Origin: Gemmata massiliana
Lineage (GTDB): Bacteria; Planctomycetota; Planctomycetia; Gemmatales; Gemmataceae
Assembly (NCBI RefSeq): GCF_901538265.1
Contig: NZ_LR593886.1
Span: 1,736,001 to 1,800,000, forward strand
Direction: 5' to 3'
DNA: 64,000 nt
The position numbers and the translations under genes were made by a program. Numbering within the stretch: position 1 is the stretch's first letter; every line of letters starts with the position of its first letter. This document shows positions 52,585-62,900 of this stretch, one piece after another. Under the pieces are notes generated by a model. The model did no database searches. It was not told the origin of the DNA and worked only from the letters and a program-made list of their open reading frames with translations.

Positions 52585-54384
52585 ATGTGGCATCGTCTCG
52601 CCGCGGTCGTCGGCCTCGCACTCGCGGCCGGCTCCGCTTCGGCTCAACAGAACAACGTGTACTCGAAAGCGATACCGCCGGAGAAGGCGGTACTCGACCG
52701 GTTGAACCTCCGCACCGAGTGGAGCGTGGTGGTCCCGGTCGAGGGCAACCGCGACACGCTCTCGCAGGTCCAAACGATCGGCGATCAGGTGTTTGTGCAG
52801 ACGCGGACCGGGACGCTCGCCGCTATCGACGCGCTCACCGGGCGCGTACAGTGGACCGCGCAACTGGGGAACGGCACGTCTTGGACCGCGTACCCGGTCG
52901 CGGCCAACGCGAACTTCGTGTTCGCCGCCCACGTCACCAAACTGTACGCTTTTTACCGCTACACCGGGGTCACGGAGTTCGTGACGGAGCTCGGCACCAC
53001 GCCGACCACCGGGCTGGTCGCGGACAACGAGGCCGTGTACTGCGTTCTGGGCACGCGCTCGGGGAGCGTGGGTTCGCACCGCATTGTGGTGTTCCAAACG
53101 CCCGCGCCGATTGTTGTGACCGCTCCGGCCCGGGGCGAGACCGACCCGCTCAAACAGGGCGCGGCGAAGACGGGTGCCAATCCGGTCGATGACCTGGTCG
53201 CCCGCTACGCTCCCGGCACGAACCCGGCGCAGTACGACACGTTCGATCAGCGGGTCGCATCGCGCACCGTGGGCGCCCCTGTGGGCGGGGGGGCCGGGAC
53301 GAAGACCCCGTCGCTGAGCACGCTCCCGAGCGTTTCCCCGCCGTACTCGCTCGACAACCGGGCGCCGGCCCCGTCGCTCAACGTGGTTCCGTCACTGCGC
53401 CAGCCGTACCGCATCCAGAACGACTCGGGGCGGTACATTCAGCAGTCGGCGTCGCTGAGTACTATTCCGCCGTCCGTTGGCGCGGCCATGCGTCTGAGCG
53501 ACCTGCGCCCGAAAGGGGTCGAACCCAAGTTGCGGTGGGAGTACGGGTTGTCCGCCCGCGTTCTGTACCCGCTGACACTCACCCCGACGCGGGTGTGGGG
53601 CGTGACCGACGACAACGGGATCTTCGCGCTCAGTAAGCAGCGCGGCCGGGACGAGAGGGTGGTGGCGGAAGTGAGCGAGCGACTCATGTCCGCGATGCCA
53701 GCGGCGCCCGTTGCGAGCGGAACGACACACTACATCCCGTTCGCGAACGGCACCCTGATCGCAATCGACGCGACGGGCGGGAACCTGTCCGGCGGGGTCT
53801 CGCCCCGGTGGCGCTCCGACCCCGGTGGGCTCAACAACCACTCCCCGTTCGTCACGAAGACGCACCTCTACGCGGCCGGCGACAACACCGGCGTCGTGTG
53901 TCTGAACCGCGCCACCGGTGACATCGTTTGGCGCTCGGACAACAGTGCGGACCGGGTCATCGGGGCGAACGAGGAACTCGTTTACATCCGCGACCGCCAG
54001 GGCCGGTTCCTCGTGTACGACGCGAAGCGCCCCACCGACCCGGCGCGCCAGAAGTCGGCACCGCTCGGTTCGGCCAACTTCAGCGATTTCAACATCAACG
54101 TCGTGAACACCGCGTCGGACCGCGTGTACCTCGCCGCCGACAACGGGCTGATCGTGTGCCTCCGGGACGCGGCCGCCAAGTATGCCAAGCCGGTGACCAT
54201 CTGGCCGCCCCCCGAGGTGAACCGGATCAACGTGATCGGCGTGGACACGCAACCCGGCAAGGGCGGTATGGGTAACGAACCGAAGAAGGATACGGAGCCG
54301 AAAAAGGAGCCGGCACCGAAGAGCGATTCGGAACCGAAGAAAGATCCTGGGGCCAAGAGCGATTCGGAACCGAAGAAACAGTAA
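52585..54384 (+). CDS. Secreted PQQ-like beta-propeller protein
   Basis: A 599-residue exported protein (signal MWHRLAAVVGLALAAGSASA). PQQ-enzyme-like repeats: TRTGTLAAIDALTGRVQWTA, TGVVCLNRATGDIVWRSDNS and DRQGRFLVYDAKRP. The middle (about 185-320) is a low-complexity Pro/Ser linker. The last 40 residues are repeats of EPKKD/PKSDSEPKKD, charged and disordered. No catalytic Asp/Glu or signature for quinone binding is evident, so a structural or assembly role (BamB-like) is as likely as dehydrogenase activity. Confidence 0.75.
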   Translation: MWHRLAAVVGLALAAGSASAQQNNVYSKAIPPEKAVLDRLNLRTEWSVVVPVEGNRDTLSQVQTIGDQVFVQTRTGTLAAIDALTGRVQWTAQLGNGTSWTAYPVAANANFVFAAHVTKLYAFYRYTGVTEFVTELGTTPTTGLVADNEAVYCVLGTRSGSVGSHRIVVFQTPAPIVVTAPARGETDPLKQGAAKTGANPVDDLVARYAPGTNPAQYDTFDQRVASRTVGAPVGGGAGTKTPSLSTLPSVSPPYSLDNRAPAPSLNVVPSLRQPYRIQNDSGRYIQQSASLSTIPPSVGAAMRLSDLRPKGVEPKLRWEYGLSARVLYPLTLTPTRVWGVTDDNGIFALSKQRGRDERVVAEVSERLMSAMPAAPVASGTTHYIPFANGTLIAIDATGGNLSGGVSPRWRSDPGGLNNHSPFVTKTHLYAAGDNTGVVCLNRATGDIVWRSDNSADRVIGANEELVYIRDRQGRFLVYDAKRPTDPARQKSAPLGSANFSDFNINVVNTASDRVYLAADNGLIVCLRDAAAKYAKPVTIWPPPEVNRINVIGVDTQPGKGGMGNEPKKDTEPKKEPAPKSDSEPKKDPGAKSDSEPKKQ

Positions 54385-54420
54385 ACACTGGGTGTATTTC
54401 TCCACCCGCTCGTTAACACT

Positions 54421-54454
54421 CGCGGTTCGCCCAGAAATTTCCGGACGAACCGCG
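54421..54454 (+). terminator. 9-bp hairpin after the PQQ-like gene
   Basis: CGCGGTTCG (54421-54429) pairs with CGAACCGCG (54446-54454) over a 16-base loop. Weak; may be an end-of-transcript hairpin. Confidence 0.4.
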
Positions 54455-54547
54455 AACCACCTCAACTGCCCACATTTTTTGCTCGGCGCAAGAACCGGAT
54501 AGTTCCCCTCTCGCACACCGCGGTATCGTAAGCACGGAGGTACCGCG

Positions 54548-55384
54548 ATGCCGACCGTCGCCGATCCCGATACCGTTTCGCTCGTCGCCGATCTGTGCGA
54601 CTACATTCGCGCGAATCTCGAAACGCCGCTAACGCTCTCCCATCTGGGGAAGCAAGCCGGTTTCAGCCCCGCGCACCTCCAACGGGTGTTCAAACGGGTC
54701 GTCGGCCTCAGCCCGCGCCGGTTCGCGGACGCCTGCCGGCTCGACCGACTCAAAACGAAACTCAAGGGAGGGGATACCGTGACGACCGCCATGACCGCGG
54801 CCGGGTACGGGTCCAGCAGCCGGCTCTACGAGCGCGCTGCGGACCAACTCGGCATGACCCCGGGCCAGTACCAGAAGGGCGGCCCGGTCACAATCCGGTT
54901 CACCACGGCGAAGTGCGACCTGGGTTGGGTGCTTCTGGCCGCAACGGAGAAGGGGATCTGCTGGCTGAGTTTCGCGGACAGTGTTGTGCAGGCCGAAACC
55001 GCACTCCGGGCCGAGTTCCCCGCCGCGGCCGTTGACCGTAACGACGGCGAACTGGAGCCGTGGCTCACGGAACTGCAACGGCACCTCGCCGGCGACCAAC
55101 CGCACATCGAGTTGCCGCTCGACGTGCGCGCGACCGCGTTCCAGCGGCGCGTGTGGGACGCGCTGCTCGCGATTCCTTACGGCGAAACGCGGAGCTACCG
55201 CGAAGTGGCCGAGGCGATCGGAGCCCCGACCGCGGCGCGGGCCGTGGCCCGCGCATGTGCGACCAACCCGGTCGCAGTGATCGTGCCGTGCCACCGCGTC
55301 ATCGGCACCGACGGCAAGCTCCACGGCTATGCCGGCGGCGTCCACCGCAAGAAGAAACTGCTCGCGACCGAGCAGAAGAACTAA
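54548..55384 (+). CDS. AraC-type HTH fused to O6-alkylguanine-DNA methyltransferase
   Basis: A 278-residue Ada-like protein lacking the N-terminal zinc/methylphosphotriester domain. Residues 10-110 are an AraC HTH pair (YIRANLETPLTLSHLGKQAG, FSPAHLQRVFKRVVGLSPRR). Residues 115-190 are an RNase H-like domain, and 195-275 carry the methyl-acceptor site VPCHRVIG with NPVAVI before it and ARACATNP. It repairs O6-methylguanine in a suicidal reaction. Without the Cys that senses methylphosphotriesters, its regulation must differ from E. coli Ada. Confidence 0.85.
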   Translation: MPTVADPDTVSLVADLCDYIRANLETPLTLSHLGKQAGFSPAHLQRVFKRVVGLSPRRFADACRLDRLKTKLKGGDTVTTAMTAAGYGSSSRLYERAADQLGMTPGQYQKGGPVTIRFTTAKCDLGWVLLAATEKGICWLSFADSVVQAETALRAEFPAAAVDRNDGELEPWLTELQRHLAGDQPHIELPLDVRATAFQRRVWDALLAIPYGETRSYREVAEAIGAPTAARAVARACATNPVAVIVPCHRVIGTDGKLHGYAGGVHRKKKLLATEQKN

Positions 55385-55410
55385 CTGCATCCGGGTGGCC
55401 GCGGGCCGCG

Positions 55411-56532
55411 TCACTTCAGCGTTTTCGCGGTTCCCACGCCGTAGTCGTCTTCCGGGTTGCGGATGACGGTGTGGATGTGATCGGTACCGCCCTGCGGAGC
55501 GTACTCGATCACCACGTTCGGCCCCTGGACCCGGAAATAGGCGGCCTTACCCTTCTCGGTCGGGCCGCTCCACGCGAAGTGCGTATCGCCGATCTTCTCC
55601 TTGATCGCCGCCATTCGCGCCGCGGCCGCGTCGGGTTCCACGATGTTGACCCACGCGCCGATCACGTCCAGGAGTAGTGCTTGCTGATCGGCGGTGAGCG
55701 CGGAGCCTTTAATCCCCTTCGGCTCGATCGTCTTGCCGTCGCGCCCCGGTCCCAGGAGGAGTTCCTGTTGGGACCGCGCGCCGATAATTGCCTCCGCGCG
55801 CTGCTTTTCGTTCAGGGCCGCCATCAGTTTGAACGCCGCGTCGCTCTCGGCGCCGAGCGGTCGCACCTCTTTGTCGTCTCGCTTAAATAGAGCCGGTTGT
55901 GCCCCCGTGTGCGTCGGGGTGAGCACGAAGTGCTTGCCGATCACGGTCACGTTGATGCCCAGGTGGTGCCCACCGAACTGCACCATCCACGGCTTCGTTT
56001 CGGACGGCGTGCCGAAGATCGCCAGGTAATACAGATCCTTTCCGAACAGTGGCCCCTTTCCGCCGCCCTTGCCGCCTTTGCCCGCGTTGTCGAGCAGTTT
56101 CTGGTCGCCGTCCATGATGTCGATGACCTTCTGGTACCCGTCTTTGCTGAGAACCGACGCGACCACGCTCATCGCCTTGTTCCGCTGTTCTTTCGTCAAG
56201 TCGCCGAGCGGAACGCCGTTCCGCGGGACGAAGCTCGTTGGGAGGTTGGACCAGTTGGGCTTCTTGTCGCTGCTGTATTCGAGTTGCGCCTTTTCCCGCA
56301 GTTTGGCGTCGAGAGCGTCGAGGAACGCATTCGCCGCTTCAACCGCACGCGGAGCGGGCGCTGCGGGCTTTTGCTCGCGCGATTCTTCGGCCGCCAGGTC
56401 CGGCACCGGCGGGAGCGAATCGCGCGAGGTGTAGAGCGTCAGCCCGATGAGCAGCGCCGCGCTAAACACCGCGAGCAACTTCGCGCCGCTGCGCCCGGTC
56501 GAAGGCGGAACCGTCCGGATCGAGCCGTTCAT
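55411..56532 (-). CDS. DUF3500 family secreted protein
   Basis: A 373-residue protein with an N-terminal anchor (LLAVFSAALLIGLTLYTS). FLDALDAKLREKAQLEYSSD, GVPLGDLTKEQRNKAMSVVA, DLYYLAIFGTPSETKPWMVQ and FGGHHLGINVTVIG with a late DHIHTVIRNPEDDYG match the DUF3500 pattern, whose biochemical role is unknown. His-rich motifs GGHH and DHIHT suggest metal binding. It is convergent with the methyltransferase gene. Confidence 0.78.
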   Translation of the reverse strand: MNGSIRTVPPSTGRSGAKLLAVFSAALLIGLTLYTSRDSLPPVPDLAAEESREQKPAAPAPRAVEAANAFLDALDAKLREKAQLEYSSDKKPNWSNLPTSFVPRNGVPLGDLTKEQRNKAMSVVASVLSKDGYQKVIDIMDGDQKLLDNAGKGGKGGGKGPLFGKDLYYLAIFGTPSETKPWMVQFGGHHLGINVTVIGKHFVLTPTHTGAQPALFKRDDKEVRPLGAESDAAFKLMAALNEKQRAEAIIGARSQQELLLGPGRDGKTIEPKGIKGSALTADQQALLLDVIGAWVNIVEPDAAAARMAAIKEKIGDTHFAWSGPTEKGKAAYFRVQGPNVVIEYAPQGGTDHIHTVIRNPEDDYGVGTAKTLK

Positions 56533-56609
56533 TGGCTACTCCTGTTGAGGGCGAACCCGAACCTCGGCACATTCTAAGCGCTGCGGCGCGGTGGTGCCGC
56601 GCACCATCT

Positions 56610-59600
56610 CTAAACGGATTGGAGGGCGTTCGACGACTCAACCTCAGCGTCTGGTGCTGTGAGGGCAGACGAGGATCGCTGATCGACGAACCACTGGATG
56701 GCGAAGTAAAACACGGGCGTGAGGAAGATACCGAACGCGGTCACTCCGATCATCCCCGCGAACACCGCGGTACCCAACGCTCGCCGCATTTCGGCACCAG
56801 CGCCCTCGGCCACCAGCAGCGGAGCCACCCCCAGGATGAACGCGATCGAGGTCATCACGATCGGCCGCAACCGCAGTTGGCACGCCGCCAGAGTCGCGGC
56901 CCGACGGTCCAGTCCTTCTTCGCGCTTTTGCTTGGCGAACTCGATGATGAGGATCGCGTTCTTACACGCCAGCCCGATGAGCACGACGAACCCGATCTGC
57001 GTGAAGATGTTCATGTCCAGCCGGGCCATGAGCACGCCGACGAGGGCACACAGCAAACACATCGGTACGACCAGGATGACGGCGAGCGGCAGCGCCCAAC
57101 TCTCGTACTGAGCGGCCAGCACCAGGAACACCAGAACGACCGCGAGCAGGAACACCCACATGGCCGTGTCGCCGGCCTGGAGTTGGAGCAGTGCCAGTTC
57201 GGTCCACTCGGCGCGCATGGTCGGCGGCAATTTGCTGCGTGCGGTTCCGCCGAGTCGAGTGAGTGCCTCGCCGGAACTGCTCCCCGGGGCCGCGTCCGCG
57301 TTGATCGCTGCCGACTGGTACATGTTGTACCGCATCACCAGGACCGGACCGCTCGTCGGTCGAACGGACGCCAGCGACCCGAGCGGCACCATCCCGCCGC
57401 CCGCTCCGCGCACCTTTAATTGACCGATCGCCGCGGCGTCCTGGCGGTACAAGTCCCGCGCCTGCACGTTTACCTTCCACGTGCGCCCGAACCGGTTGAA
57501 GTCGTTCACGTAGTACGGCCCGAGACTCGCTTCGATCGTGGTCCGGATGGAGTCGATGGACACCCCGCGGTCCTTGGCTTGCGCCCGGTCGATCACCAGT
57601 TCCAGCCACGGAACGTCGGCCCGGAAGCTCGTCGACACTCGTTGCAGGGCCGGGTCAGCCGATGCCGAAGTGACCACCCGGTCGGCCGCGGTCTGGAGGT
57701 CGACCAACTCACCAGCCGATCGGTCTTCGACGATGATCTTGAAGCCGCCCGCTGTGCCCAAGCCCTCGACCGGCGGCGCCCCGAACACGGCCACCACCGC
57801 GTCCGGCACTTCGGCCCGGAGCCGCTCCTGGAGCGCGGACACGATCGCGTCGGCCGATAGGTCGGGCGCGCGCCGTTGGTCGAACGGGTCGAGCATCAGG
57901 TACAGCGAGCCGAAGTTCGGCGCCGCCGCGTTCTGAAGAAGGGATTGCCCGGACACCGCGATCGCGTCCTTCACCCCGGGGGCGCTGCGTGCGGCCGATT
58001 CGACGCGGCGGACCACTTCGGCCGTTCGTTGTGCGGACGACGCATCCGGGAGCCGGATGTCGACCAGTAGGTAGCCCTTGTCTTGAGCCGGGATGAACCC
58101 GGTTGGAGTGCGCGTGAAGGTCGTGTACGTCAGTCCGAGTAGACCGCCGTAAACGAGTAGCACGATCGGAGTGACGCGCAGTAACCCGGCCACGATCCGC
58201 GTGTACCAGTTGGTGCCTCGGTCGAACCAGTGATTGAACGCTCCAAACGACCAGCCCAACAGTGCATCCACCGGACGAGCCAGGAGTCGGCCCACGATCG
58301 CACCGGCCAGCGCGCCGACCGCGAGCCAACTCCACGCGGGCACCGCCATCCCGACCAATTCGCCAACAGCAACGGGCCACCGCATGGCGGTGGCGACACC
58401 AAGTCCCGCTCCCAGGGCCAAATACCCGATTCGTGGTAGGGCTTCCGCTCGGTGGCCCCGCTGGGGGCGGAGCAGGATCGCGGCGAGCGCCGGGCTGAGC
58501 GTGAGCGAGTTGAACGCGGACAGCAGTGTGCTGACGGCGATCGTCACCGCGAACTGGCGGAAAAACTGCCCGGTCACGCCCCCGAGGAACGCACACGGGA
58601 TGAACACTGCGGACAGCACCAACCCGACCGCCACGACGGGGCCGCTCACTTCGTTCATGGCTCGCGCGGCCGCGTCGCGTGGCGTCATGCCGTGGTCCAC
58701 GTGGTGCTGGACGGCCTCGACCACGACGATGGCATCGTCGACCACGATCCCGATCGCGAGTACCAGCCCGAACAGCGTCAGTGTGTTCAGACTGAACCCC
58801 GCGCAGGTTAGAGCTGCGAACGTGCCGATGACCGCGACCGGGACCGCGGCGAGCGGAATGATGGCCGCGCGCCACGACTGCAGGAAAAGCAGTACGACCG
58901 CCGCGACCAGTACCACAGCTTCGATCAAGGTGCGGAACACTTCGCGAATCGATTCGTTGATGAACGGTGTGGTGTCGTACACGATCGCGTAGTCGATCCC
59001 GGCCGGGAAGTGCTCGCGTAATTCCTCCATCTTCGCCTTCACGCGGCCGGATACTTCCAGCGCGTTTGATCCGGGAAGTTGGTACACGGAAAGGGCCACC
59101 GACGGGCGCCCGTTGAGAGTGCAGCTCTGGTCGTAAGACAGTGCCCCCAACTCGATCCGGGCCACGTCCCGCATGTAGACGAGCGTACCGTCTAGCCCGC
59201 GCTTGAGCACGATTTCCCCGAACTGCTCGGGCGTTTCCAATCGCCCCAGCGTGGTCATGGTGTACTGGAACACTTGCCCGGACGGAGTTGGTTGCTGGCC
59301 GATCTGCCCGGCCGCCACCTGAATGTTTTGTTCATTGACCGCCGCGATCACATCTTGAGGCGTCAACCCGACCGCCTGGAGCTTCTGCGGGTCGAGCCAT
59401 AGCCGCATGCTGTAGTCGCGCTGTCCCAGGTAGGTCACGTCCCCGACCCCGGGAATCCGTTTCAGCCCGTCGGCGATCTGGATGGTCGCGTAGTTGCTCA
59501 AGAACAAGTTGGTCGCGGCCGGGTCGCCGCTCTGTTCCGTCGTGAACAAGTTGACCATCATCAGGATGTTCGGTGACTTCTTCTTCACCGAGATCCCGCG

Positions 59601-59972
59601 CCGGCGGACCAGGTCCGGGAGCACCGGTTCGGCCATCGACACCCGGTTCTGGACCAGCACCTGCGCGATGTTCAGGTCGGCTCCTGGCTCGAAGGTAGCG
59701 GTCAGTGTGTACACGCCGTCGTTCGTGCATTGCGACGACATGTACAGCATCTTCTCGACGCCGTTTACCTGCTGCTCGATCGGTGAGGCTACGGTGTCCG
59801 CGACCACCCGCGCGTTCGCCCCCGGGTACACCGCGGAGACTTCCACTGTCGGCGGGGCGATCTCCGGGTACTGCGCGACCGGCAACGTCGACAGCGCGAT
59901 CCCGCCGGTCAGTACGATCGCGATCGACAGCACGGCCGCGAAGATCGGCCGGCCGATGAAGAAATGGGACAT
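56610..59972 (-). CDS. RND multidrug efflux pump, AcrB-type (second of two)
   Basis: A 1120-residue HAE1-family inner-membrane proton antiporter. FIGRPIFAAVLSIAIVLTGG at the N-terminus, GIVVDDAIVVVEAVQ (two TM4 proton-relay Asp) and GLACKNAILIIEFAKQ (TM10 Lys) are intact. Ahead of TM7 there is an insertion of about 70 residues (roughly 510-580) with extra hydrophobic stretches (YLALGAGLGVATAMRWPV, WSWLAVGALAGAIVGRLL) that AcrB lacks. Its ATG follows the upstream pump's stop directly (TAAATG), so the two are coupled. Confidence 0.9.
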   Translation of the reverse strand: MSHFFIGRPIFAAVLSIAIVLTGGIALSTLPVAQYPEIAPPTVEVSAVYPGANARVVADTVASPIEQQVNGVEKMLYMSSQCTNDGVYTLTATFEPGADLNIAQVLVQNRVSMAEPVLPDLVRRRGISVKKKSPNILMMVNLFTTEQSGDPAATNLFLSNYATIQIADGLKRIPGVGDVTYLGQRDYSMRLWLDPQKLQAVGLTPQDVIAAVNEQNIQVAAGQIGQQPTPSGQVFQYTMTTLGRLETPEQFGEIVLKRGLDGTLVYMRDVARIELGALSYDQSCTLNGRPSVALSVYQLPGSNALEVSGRVKAKMEELREHFPAGIDYAIVYDTTPFINESIREVFRTLIEAVVLVAAVVLLFLQSWRAAIIPLAAVPVAVIGTFAALTCAGFSLNTLTLFGLVLAIGIVVDDAIVVVEAVQHHVDHGMTPRDAAARAMNEVSGPVVAVGLVLSAVFIPCAFLGGVTGQFFRQFAVTIAVSTLLSAFNSLTLSPALAAILLRPQRGHRAEALPRIGYLALGAGLGVATAMRWPVAVGELVGMAVPAWSWLAVGALAGAIVGRLLARPVDALLGWSFGAFNHWFDRGTNWYTRIVAGLLRVTPIVLLVYGGLLGLTYTTFTRTPTGFIPAQDKGYLLVDIRLPDASSAQRTAEVVRRVESAARSAPGVKDAIAVSGQSLLQNAAAPNFGSLYLMLDPFDQRRAPDLSADAIVSALQERLRAEVPDAVVAVFGAPPVEGLGTAGGFKIIVEDRSAGELVDLQTAADRVVTSASADPALQRVSTSFRADVPWLELVIDRAQAKDRGVSIDSIRTTIEASLGPYYVNDFNRFGRTWKVNVQARDLYRQDAAAIGQLKVRGAGGGMVPLGSLASVRPTSGPVLVMRYNMYQSAAINADAAPGSSSGEALTRLGGTARSKLPPTMRAEWTELALLQLQAGDTAMWVFLLAVVLVFLVLAAQYESWALPLAVILVVPMCLLCALVGVLMARLDMNIFTQIGFVVLIGLACKNAILIIEFAKQKREEGLDRRAATLAACQLRLRPIVMTSIAFILGVAPLLVAEGAGAEMRRALGTAVFAGMIGVTAFGIFLTPVFYFAIQWFVDQRSSSALTAPDAEVESSNALQSV

Positions 59973-62900
59973 TTAAGGGACCACCTCAGAATGATTGGAC
60001 AGGACCGCGCTGCGGGTCGTGATTGGTTCGGGTTGTAAGGTGATTACAGACGTGCGCGTGCTGGGTGAAGTTGACCGGGCGGCACGGAAACGCCCCCGGG
60101 TTGCGCCGACGACCGTGCGCGTCAGGCTCCACAGCGGGCGCAGGCGAACGAGGTCTAGCCCGCCTTGCCCGATCCGGCGCACCCAGCGGGTGCGGCCCAG
60201 CCGTCCCTCAGCGCCCCATTCGATAACGAAGAAGAACACGGGGGTGAGGAGCAAACCGAACACCGTGACACCGATCATCCCGGCGAACACCGCGGTGCCC
60301 AGCGCACGTCGCATTTCGGCACCGGAGCCGGTCGCGAAGACCAGTGGGACGACCCCGAGAATGAACGCGACCGAGGTCATCACGATCGGCCGCAACCGCA
60401 GCCGACTGGCCTCGACCACCGCGTCCCGGGCCGAGCGTCCGGTGGCGTGCAGCGCCCGCGCGAACTCGACGATGAGCACCGCGTTCTTGCACGCTAGCCC
60501 GATGAGCACCACGAACCCGATCTGCGTGAACACGTTGATGTCCGAGCCGGCCACCGCCACGCCCGCGATCGAACTCAGGACGCACAGCGGGACGATCGGA
60601 ATGACGGCCAGCGGAAGCGCCCAACTCTCGTATTGGGCCGCCAGCACCAGGAACACGAACAGCACCGACAGCGGGAAGATGAGCTTGTTCCAGATGTTTT
60701 TTCCGGCATCGATCTGGATGTAGTTGATCTCCGTCCACTCGTGGGCCGTCCCTTCCGGGAACACGCGGGCGGCGAGTTGGTCGATCGCCACGATCCCGTC
60801 CCCGGAACTGATTCCGGGCGCTGTTGAACCCATGACCGCAGCGGCCGGGTGCATGTTGTACCGGGTAATCACGAGTGGCCCGGCCACCTCCCGGATGTCG
60901 AGCACGGCCCCGAGTGGGACCATCCCGCCCTGGTCGTTCCGCACCCGAATCCGCTTCGCGTCCTCGACGGTGTGGCGGAACGGCCCCTCGGCCTGAACGA
61001 TCACCTGCCACGTGCGGCCGAACCGGTTGAAGTCGTTCACGTAGCGCGAACCGAGGAACGCTTGTTGCGCGGCGAACACGTCTCCGACGGGTACGCCCAT
61101 CGTCTGGCACTGCTGCCGGTTCACGTCCACGAACAGTTGCGGCGCGTCGGCCCGGAACCCGGTAAACAGCCCGGCCAGGCGCGGGTCTTTCCGCCCCTCA
61201 ACGATCAGGCGCTCGGTGCTCCTCTGGAGGCGCAGGATGTCGTTCTCTCCGCTCCGGTCCTCGACCATCACTTTGAATCCGCCGGCCGATCCCAAACCGG
61301 GCACCGCCGGCGGAGCCATGACCGTGACAAGAGCGTCCGGCAGACGAGCGGTGAACGCTTTCCGCAGACCGGCGCTGATCGCGTTCGCGGAACGTGAAGG
61401 GTGCGTGCGCTGTTCGATCGGATCGAGCGTGATGAGCATGGTTCCGTAGTTCGACCCGTTCGCGCCAAGTGGGAGCGACCGGCCCGAAACAGCGACCGTG
61501 TGAGCTACCCCGGGCGTTTCGCGTGCGATCCGGGACACTTCGTCCACCACTTCCTGGGTACGCTCCAGCGAGGCCGCGTCGGGCAACTGGATCGAGCACA
61601 TCAACCGCCCCTGGTCCTGGTTCGGGATGTACCCGGTTGGGAGCTTGCCGAATCCCCACCACGTCAGCCCGAGTAACCCCAAGTACGCGATCAGCACGAG
61701 GGGCGTGACGCGCACGGTCAACCCGACGCACCGAGCGTACAGGCTCGTGGACCGCCCGACCCCGGCGTTGAACAGCCGGAAGAACCACCCGAATAGGAAA
61801 TCGAGTACCCGCCCCGGTAGGTCTTTCCGGACGCCCGCGGGCTTCAGCAGGATCGCGCACAGAGCGGGGCTGAGCGTCAGCGAGTTGAGCGCAGAAAGTG
61901 CAGTCGAGACGGCGATGGTGACGGCGAATTGACGGAAGAACAGCCCTGTAATGCCCCCGAGGAACGCGCACGGCACGAACACCGCGACGAGCACCAATCC
62001 GGTTGCGATCACAGGGCCGCTGACTTCCTCCATCGCGCGGCGGGTCGCTTCACGCGGGGACAGACCGTGCTCGATTTTGTGCTGAACAGCTTCAACTACA
62101 ACGATGGCGTCATCAACCACGATCCCAATCGCCAGCACCAATCCGAACAGCGTCAGCGTGTTGAGCGTGAAACCGAGTGCGGCCATCGCCGCGAACGTGC
62201 CGACGACTGCGACCGGGACCGCGGCGAGCGGAATGACGGCCGCGCGCCACGACTGGAGGAACAGCAGCACCACCACCGCGACCAGCGCCACGGCTTCGGT
62301 GAGAGTTTTGACGACCCCCTGGACCGACTCGCGAATAAACGGCGTGCTGTCGTTAGCGATTGTGTACTCGATCCCGGGCGGGAACGCTTCCTTCAGTTCT
62401 TCCATCTTCGCGCGCACGCGATCCGCTACTTCCAGAGCGTTCGCGTCGGACAGTTGAAACACGCCGATGTTTGCGGTCGGCTTGCCGTCGAGCTTATCGG
62501 AAGTATCAACGCTCTTGGCGCCGAGTTCGACTCGACCGACATCACGAATACGCACCTGCCGGCCGTCGGCCGTGCGGCGGATCACGATGTCGGCGAACTC
62601 TTCCGGCGCGGTCAGACGGCCGAGGACGTGGATCGGGAACTCGAACGCCTGCCCATCGGGAACCGGGGACTGCCCGACCTGTCCCGCCGCGACCTGCTGG
62701 TTCTGTTCGCGAATCGCGGTGAGCACGTCGCCGGCGGTAATCCCCATTGAGGTCAGTCGATCGGGATCGACCCAGACCCGCATGCTGTAGTCGAGGCTCC
62801 CGAACAGCCCGACGTCGCCCACCCCTTTCACTCGCGCCAGTTCTTCCCGAATGTTGATCGCGGCATAGTTGCTGAGGTGGAGCTGGTCGTACTCCCCGGT

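Noticed and set aside
54280-54384. Short repeats at the end of the PQQ-like gene as a regulatory or CRISPR-like array
   Set aside because: They are in-frame codons for EPKKD/SDSEPKK repeats, i.e. a disordered protein tail.
56532-57419. Plus-strand frames across the RND pump genes
   Set aside because: They are antisense shadows of AcrB-type genes and show only His/Arg/Gln-rich composition.
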